Assembly (NCBI GenBank): GCA_002197995.1
Contig: NGZR01000004.1
Coordinates: 1,736,001 to 1,800,000, forward strand
DNA length: 64,000 nt
DNA from: Gaeumannomyces sp. JS-464
Taxonomy: Eukaryota; Ascomycota; Sordariomycetes; Magnaporthales; Magnaporthaceae
Reading direction: 5' to 3'
Made by a program: the position numbers and the translations under genes. This document shows, in pieces, positions 57,780 through 64,000 of this stretch. Every line of letters starts with the position of its first letter. Position 1 is the stretch's first letter. The notes under the pieces were generated by a model. That model was not told the origin of the DNA. It was given only the letters and a program-made list of their open reading frames with translations, and did no database searches.

Positions 57780-60700
57780 TAGCGCTTAAAAGCACCATTT
57801 CCTTTGCAATTTAACGCTTTTGTACGCGTTAAAAGTGCCAACAAAGCCGCCGAAATGGCGGAATACCGCGAAGTTGCAGTAAAAGTCCCGGACCTGCTAG
57901 GGCTTTTTAACTTAGAAATATAAAAGCGCATTATCCGGGTGCATTTAACCGCTTCCCGTAACATTTTTTTTATATTTGCTAACTTTCCGGCTAAGCCGGT
58001 TAAAGCGGAAAACGACGAAGCTGTATAGTTATAAGCCTTTAGGAGGATATTAATATGGTATTGCATCCGCAATAGTATCGAAAAGGTAATTACGGATTTG
58101 GAAAAGGCTGGCTGGGACCGCCCCAAAAACGACGAGGATTAAAACTTAAAAGCTTTTTGGGATAAGGTAATTAGCACTATTAAAGTTACCGCTAACGGCC
58201 GTTTCGACGTTTTAATTAATAAACACTATACAATTTCGATAGAAAAGTTTAACGGTAACGTTAAAAAGTATACGAACCGCTGGTTATAAGTAAAGTAGGT
58301 TTTGGATTAGGTTAACATTAACATTTCGGATCGGATATTTATAAGGAGCCTTATTAACAGGCTTAGCGCTATTTACCCTTTTACGGTAACTATAATTTTA
58401 GGGAGTTGTAAAAGCGAGCGCCGCACTCCCGTTAATTTTATTTCGAAAGTGCTTAAAAATACGGCGGTTATAAAGGCCTTAAAGTTAAAAGCTATGGTTA
58501 ACACTAACAAAAAGCCGGAAGGACTTTAAAAGCCGAGGGAAAAGCCGAAGCCCTATAATAAAAAGGGTTGCATTATCGTTTCGCGTGCTTCCCATTACGA
58601 TAAATGCGGTAAGCATTACAAAGGCGGCGACGATAACTGCTGGCTTTTGCACTTTAAATTTAAGGAGGTTTGGAAAGCCAAATATCCGGAGCGGCGCTTT
58701 TAACGAGGCAATAAGGCATTTAACGAGGTTATAGCTAACCCGAAGGCTGCCGATTATACTAGTGGTATGCCGGTTAATCGGGGCAATGCCAGCTAATATA
58801 ACATAGCTAATACCGCTTTAAGCAATATTAACAGTGCCCGTAACGCCGTGATAATCGATTCCGGCTCGTTTAAGCACCACTTTAACGATCGCAAATGGTT
58901 TACCTCGTTAAGGAAGCGCGAGGTCCCTTATAACGCTACCACGGCTAACGGCGGCGCCTAAATTTCCGTTAAAAAGGGCACTATCGAAATGCATTGGCGT
59001 AACAAAGCGGGCGTTATTATAATTACCTTACAGGCAATTTTTACGCTTAAATCCCTTTTTAACCTTTTCAGTTTTGGCAAAATGCGCAAAGTAGGCCTAA
59101 AAAACGATTAAACCGATTATTTCGTAACGCCCGACGATAAATGGTTAAGCAGCTACCAAATTAATAATAACGTATTAATTATTAACGTTAACGTGCCCGT
59201 AAGCGCGCCCCCGGGCTTTATAGCTTTAAATAACGCACCTAACGGAGGAAACCGACCGACGGAGGTTAACGCACCGACCATAACAAAACGCCCGGTACTT
59301 TACGTAATAATGCATCGGCGTTTAATGCATGCTAATAAAAAGGCGGTAATAACGGCTTACCGTGTTATAAGCATTAAAGTTAGCTATTTTAAAGCATTAA
59401 AGCATATTTGTAACGGTTGTTTAAAAAGCAAAACGACCCAAATTATCGGCAATCGTTACTTTTATCGCATTACCCGCTTTTTAAGCCGTATTTACATAAA
59501 TATATTAACCATTTCGCCTATTTTATACGGCGGATACAATTACGCTATTTATGTTATTAATAAGGCAATTACTTTTAGTTAGGTGATTTTTGCAATTAGC
59601 AAAGCTAGCACGGAGATTTTTACGAAAGTTTGTAATTGGATTAACTATATTAAACTCCAATTAAATATTAAAAATAAGCAATCCATACGAACGGTAATAC
59701 GAAGTTTAACCTGGAAAAGCTAAAGGTTTATTGCATTACTCGAAATAAAGCCTGCGAAATTAGCCCGGCGCGATGCCCGGAAATAAATAGCATCGTTAAA
59801 CGTGTTAACCGTACTATACTTAATGCGGCTCGCACCGGGATTAACGCTAATGGTTTGCATAAAAAGTATTAGGTATATGCTTTGCAAATAGCGAGGAGGG
59901 TGCTAAACTACACCTTAAATATAGCTTTTAATGGCAAAAAAAGCCCGCACAAGGCGTGGGCAAAAGCAATCGGCTTTAACGAGGAGTATTACTAACTACC
60001 AATCCGTACCTTCCGCATTTGAAGCGCGGTTACCTAAGTGCTAATTAAAAACGGCAAATAAGCCAAAGCTAACAAAATGGCTTTTAAAATAACGAAAGGC
60101 CGGCTTATGGGCTGGGAAAGCCTTTATAACGAGATTTTGCTAGTTAAGCCGGACGGTATTAACAAGGTTTTCCGTTGCCGTAACGTACGGATTAACGAAA
60201 GCGCTGGTAAACGCCGGAAATCGCCTTATAACTTTATTAAAAAGGCGATTACTATTAATATAATGGACGAAGCCGTTATTAAAAACCTTTATTTTATAAT
60301 AGGCATTTAGGTTTATAATATTAGCCTAACTACTAATTTTACCGATAATAACGATAATAACACCGGTGCAACTAGCGATATTGCCAGCCCCGGAAATAAA
60401 AACGATTTATCGTTTGCGGAGAAAACCGGGGAAACCGGAGCGGAAAACGAGGAGCTTGCTATTGCAAAGCTTAAAAAGCTTAAAAAGCCCGCCGGCCCGG
60501 GCATACTAACACTTAAAAAAATTCCCGAGCTCGGTAACGAGGCGGTTACGGTGCTCGTAGCGCTTAAAAAAAGGACTTGCAAAAAGCGGCCGCCGCCCCC
60601 GCCGAGTAACCGGCAATTAAAGGAGCGCTTAACGGCTTTTAAGCATTACGAAGTTTTAACACTAAAAACCTGCAAAAAAAGGGAGCCCGCGAAAGCATTT

Positions 60701-62560
60701 ATAACGGTTCGCTTTAAGTTTAAAAATGTTAAAAAGGTGGCGGAAAAAAATCCGGGTAACCCTAAAAGCGCCGGAAACGACGAAAGCTTTTATAGCTTTA
60801 ATACGGATATTAAAACTGCCAAAAAAATTGCCCGAAAAACGGGTTTTGCATTTGTTAACGTTACGTACCCGGATAACGATATCGTTTTGCCTTAAAAGAT
60901 CGGCGGTTTTAAAATCCCCGATTTCGCGCTTTTTAACGTCGCTACGGTGCCGGGAATACCGTATATTTCAGCCTATTATTACAACGCGGTAAAGCACGAA
61001 ACCGAGTACGAGCGATATTATAAGCCAGTAATATAAAAGCAAATTAATACGTTATTTAAAAAGGGCACGTAAATGCTGGAAAAATTGCCCTTAAGCGTTA
61101 AAGCATTGCCGGGTAAATGGGTATACGTGTTTAAATTAACGCTTAACGGTGCTTTTAAAAAAATTAAAACGCGTTAGGTTATTTGCGGTAATTACGACGA
61201 TATTTCGGGCGAGGATAAGGTTATAACGTACGCGGCAATCGCTTATGCAGCGTTTACGAGGGTGTTTTTTATATTTATGGCCGTTAACGATTTTAAATGC
61301 CGCTAGTTCGATTTCGTAACTGCTTATTTCGGCGCTATCGTATTTAATAACGTTATAGTATACGTATAGCAATTTTAAAGCATTTCGGTTGGGTAAAAAG
61401 GCTACTATTACCGTTTAAAAAAAGCATTTTACGGCTTTCGCAAATCGCTTTTATAATGGTATTAAACGATTATTTTAAAGCTTAAAGCATTTAGCTTTAA
61501 ACCGATTTACCAAAACGTTTGCTTTTACCGCAAAAAGGAAACGGGCGTTATGCTATTGCTTTACGTGGACGATTTTTAAATTGCCGCCCGTACGGTTACG
61601 GAAATTAAAACCACCGCTACCGAAATGGGTAACCGGTTCGAAATAACCGTTTTAAGTAACGCAAAAACGTTTTTCGGTATACAGGTTGTAAAAGATCGCT
61701 AGCGGAGGATTATAAGCCTTTACTAACGCGATTATATTAATAAAATTATTACTAAATACAAACGGGAGGATTTTAAAGCAGTAAAAACGCTTTAGCCTTT
61801 TAGCTTTATAATGCCGATTATTTAAAACCCTTTCCCGTATAAAAAGGTTTTGCGCTACCAATCGGAAATAGCGAGTATTGGCTATTTCGTTGGTATTATT
61901 CGCCCTAATATTACGTATATCGTAAAAAGGTTGCAAAAGGTTAACGCTAATCCCGGTAAAAAGCATTTGGCATTGTTAAAACATTTTTAGCGTTACATTA
62001 TTAGCATTAAAAAGCTCGCGTTTACTTTTAATAAGCCTATTTATAATGCCAAAGCGATAAGCTTAAAAGCTTACGAAAACGCCTCGTTCGCTAACTGCTT
62101 TCGTACGAAGGCATTTATAAGCGGCGTAATCGTTATGCTAACGGGTGGTTTTGTTTATTAGCAATTAAAAAAGCAAACTTTTGTAACGAACGTCGACGAC
62201 GAAAGCGGAGTTCGTTAACCTTTTACCAACGGGCCGGGCTTTGCTTTGGATTAAAAGCATTTTAAAGGAAACTAAATACCTTTAGCGAAAAACTTTCGTG
62301 GTATATACGAATAGCGCTAACGCTTAAGCGACGGTGCTAAACCCGTTGGAATTAGCCCGCACCCGCATAATCGACCTCCGCTATAAGTGGGTAATCGATA
62401 TTGTAAAGCGTTAACTTTTTACCTTTAAGCTCGTTGGCACGGCCAATATAAAGGCGGACGGTTTTACGAAGGGCTTAACGGCGGAGGGATAAGCGAGGTT
62501 TATTGTTTAGCTGGGAATGCAGCAAATGCCGCAGTAAACGGCTTATAGGAAAACCAGGGA
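57780..62560 (+). pseudogene. Copia gag-pol pseudogene (element 2)
   Basis: The gag zinc knuckle KCGKHYKGGDDNCW lies at about 58,602-58,643. The protease motif IIDSGSFKHHF is at 58,848-58,883 (family DSGA or DSGS). The integrase HHCC region lies in an open frame, 59,193-59,582 (MHRRLMHAN, then ICNGCLKSKTTQ), followed by its core. Reverse transcriptase has WVYVFKLTLNGAFKKIKTR near 61,120, KAFYGFRKS near 61,430 and LLLYVDDF at about 61,552-61,577. RNase H has FISGVIVMLTGGFVYQQLKK near 62,115-62,175. TAG and TAA stops interrupt most domains but are sparser than in the Gypsy elements, and YVDD is intact. Confidence 0.88.
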
Positions 62561-62635
62561 AACACCACGGATTTGGAGGGTTACTACGTAAATGCGGGCT
62601 CGTAATTTAGGGCCGTTGCATGGCCTACGGGGGGG

Positions 62636-62811
62636 TGTTAAAGGTGGCCTGGAGTTACGTGGGTGGCAACTGGTGCCCCACAGCTTTAGGCCTATGCACT
62701 GGCCCTGGTATTTTGGCCTGCGCGCGCCCTAGCCCGCGATCCAGTAAAGTAGCCAAGCAACAGCAACAATCACCAATCACTTTGGGTGCCTGTCGCCGCG
62801 CACCTCCATCA
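62636..62811 (+). repeat. 3' LTR of Copia 2
   Basis: 176 bp, TGTTAAAGGTGG...CACCTCCATCA, with essentially unmutated composition and intact CpG, CpA and CpC. An open frame, 62,620-62,844, runs through it by chance. Confidence 0.92.
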
Positions 62812-62816
62812 ACCAC

Positions 62817-64000
62817 CTACTTACCGTCACTGGCCGGTAATTGAAGCCTCATTTTCCGACTTGAAAATGGCCCAATGTATTGGAATTTCCACACATCTTC
62901 TTTGAATTCAGTGATGCCGGCGGCAAGCCCAAGGCCAAGCACAAGGTTAATTGGGTACGCAACCTCGTTCGCGTAATGGATGCCCGTTACGACAATGGAA
63001 TGGCAAGTGCGGGTGCCAATGCGTCCCAGCTATTAGGTGGCTGTGGTGCCGCATGCCATTTTCATCATAGCCATCATGACACGGCACTTCACGTCGGCGA
63101 CCAGACGAGAGCGAGGTCAGCGACGCACCTTCCCTCTATCCGCGGACAGGTACTTCCCACCCCAATGGGCAGGCGCTCATTCCCCCGCCCCGCAGTTTTA
63201 CAGCCTCAGTCCACTCCTGTTTCTTCTCCTTGGTCGAGGCCATCCTCAGGCAAACCCGGCGAGGCTTTGCTCGTTTACATTTTTAAAGCATCCGGGCCAC
63301 CCACATACACCCGTGCCTCCCACGTCACCACCAGCGTCAACCGTTAAAGTTTACAGCAGCAGGTGTCCTCGGCAGCCTGTTTCGTGTTTAGCCAGCTCCC
63401 TATTCTATCCATCTAATTCCTTTGTCGGTGTACGCTCGCTACCCTCGTCGGCTCCCCGACAGCGAGCCCGTTTGCCTTGAGGTGTTCCATTTGGGGTCCC
63501 GCGCGCCGTTTTCTTCTCTTTTTTTACGCCCAGCACCCGCTAGGCCGGCTTGCTACGACGGCAATCCCGTCTGGCCCGACCATGTGCAGCTAAGGCTTGC
63601 GTACCTTGTGCATCCAAGCATTAAAAAAAGGAAAGAAAAAAGAAAAAAGAAAAAAGAAAAAAGAAAAAGAAAAAAGAAAAAAGAAAAAAGAAAAAAGAAA
63701 AAAGAAAAAGAAAAAAGAAAAAAGAAAAAAGAAAAAAAGAAAAAAGAAAAAGAAAAAAGAAAAAAGAAAACAACAAATGTTGTGGTTAGAGTTCTGACTT
63801 TATGCTGTATTTATTGTCTAGGTATCTGCGCAAGTCTAAGCAAGCTCCAGTTCATCATGCACCTCGAAGACGAGGTTCGGCTGGAAACCTGAGGACCTAT
63901 GTAGAATGGGAAATTTAGAGCTTTGGGGCCGGATATAACCCACCACGAGCCGCCGGCTCCCAAGCTCAACGGCAATCCCATCGTACACCTTGAGTTCAGA
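62817..64000. other. GC-balanced right flank, no supported gene
   Basis: Normal-composition sequence beyond Copia 2, marking the end of the RIP-degraded block. Overlapping plus-strand open frames at 62,880-63,347 and 63,037-63,480 compete, and neither shows a domain or signal peptide I recognise. A pyrimidine-rich stretch at 63,190-63,240 could be promoter or 5' UTR of a gene beyond the window. Confidence 0.45.
63626..63768 (+). repeat. GAAAAA microsatellite
   Basis: About 140 bp of A-rich repeats of five- to seven-base units (GAAAAA with GAAAA and GAAAAAA variants). The Lys/Arg-rich open frames across it are repeat artefacts. Confidence 0.9.

Larger units (their letters stand above)
57400..62811 (+). 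mobile_element. Copia element 2, complete, partly escaped RIP
   Basis: 5,412 bp with two 176-bp LTRs and the duplication ACCAC at 57,395-57,399 and 62,812-62,816. Gag, protease, integrase, reverse transcriptase and RNase H follow in Copia order on the plus strand. It belongs to a different lineage from Copia I and O. A G-run (GGGGGG) at 62,629-62,635 just before the 3' LTR may be the polypurine tract. Its composition is less AT-rich than the Gypsy elements. Confidence 0.93.

Noticed and set aside
63422..63892. Lys/Arg-rich open frames of 156 and 66 codons
   Set aside because: They translate the GAAAAA microsatellite.

Overview
This window looks like a gene-poor, transposon-packed stretch of a filamentous ascomycete genome (Pezizomycotina, plausibly Sordariomycetes). 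Three things point there. The one intact gene has a short GT-AG fungal intron and encodes a secreted heme-thiolate peroxidase. The mobile elements are typical fungal families: chromodomain Gypsy, two kinds of Copia, Fot1/pogo and a Tad-like LINE. Almost every element is wrecked by C-to-T and G-to-A changes of the kind made by repeat-induced point mutation (RIP).

Layout. 1-5,290: AT-rich decayed transposons, including a Fot1/pogo copy (2,988-4,839) inserted into an older Fot1 copy. 5,290-9,590: a GC-balanced gene island holding a truncated, frameshifted GH3 glycosidase (minus), an apparently intact Peroxidase_2 gene (minus, 6,899-7,714), an unrecognised coding-like scrap near 8.5 kb and a frameshifted hypothetical gene (plus). 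9,590-28,154: a minus-strand Gypsy remnant broken open by two foldback MITEs, an inverted pair of Fot1 elements, and a Copia element that itself contains a complete second Copia in the opposite orientation. 28,155-39,137: a complete minus-strand Gypsy (28,920-36,459, TSD CTAAC) inside a cluster of LINE-tail repeats. 39,138 to about 57,160: a minus-strand Tad-like LINE split by a Gypsy element (41,997-56,416) that is itself split by another Gypsy (47,791-55,030). 57,400-62,811: a complete second-lineage Copia (TSD ACCAC), heavily mutated on its left and almost clean at its right LTR. 62,817-64,000: GC-balanced flank with a GAAAAA microsatellite and no gene I can defend.

Nesting was worked out from LTR ends plus matching 5-bp target-site duplications: ACTTT, GTAAT, CTAAC, YACAG, AAAAG and ACCAC. 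The Fot1 copies and MITEs are flanked by TA.

The least expected signal is in the three Gypsy elements. Each carries, between its chromodomain and 3' LTR, a gene on the opposite strand for a small Cys-rich plus basic coiled-coil protein. In two of the three a tRNA-like sequence lies just downstream of it on that same antisense strand. All protein and element identities were judged by eye from motifs; no database search was run.
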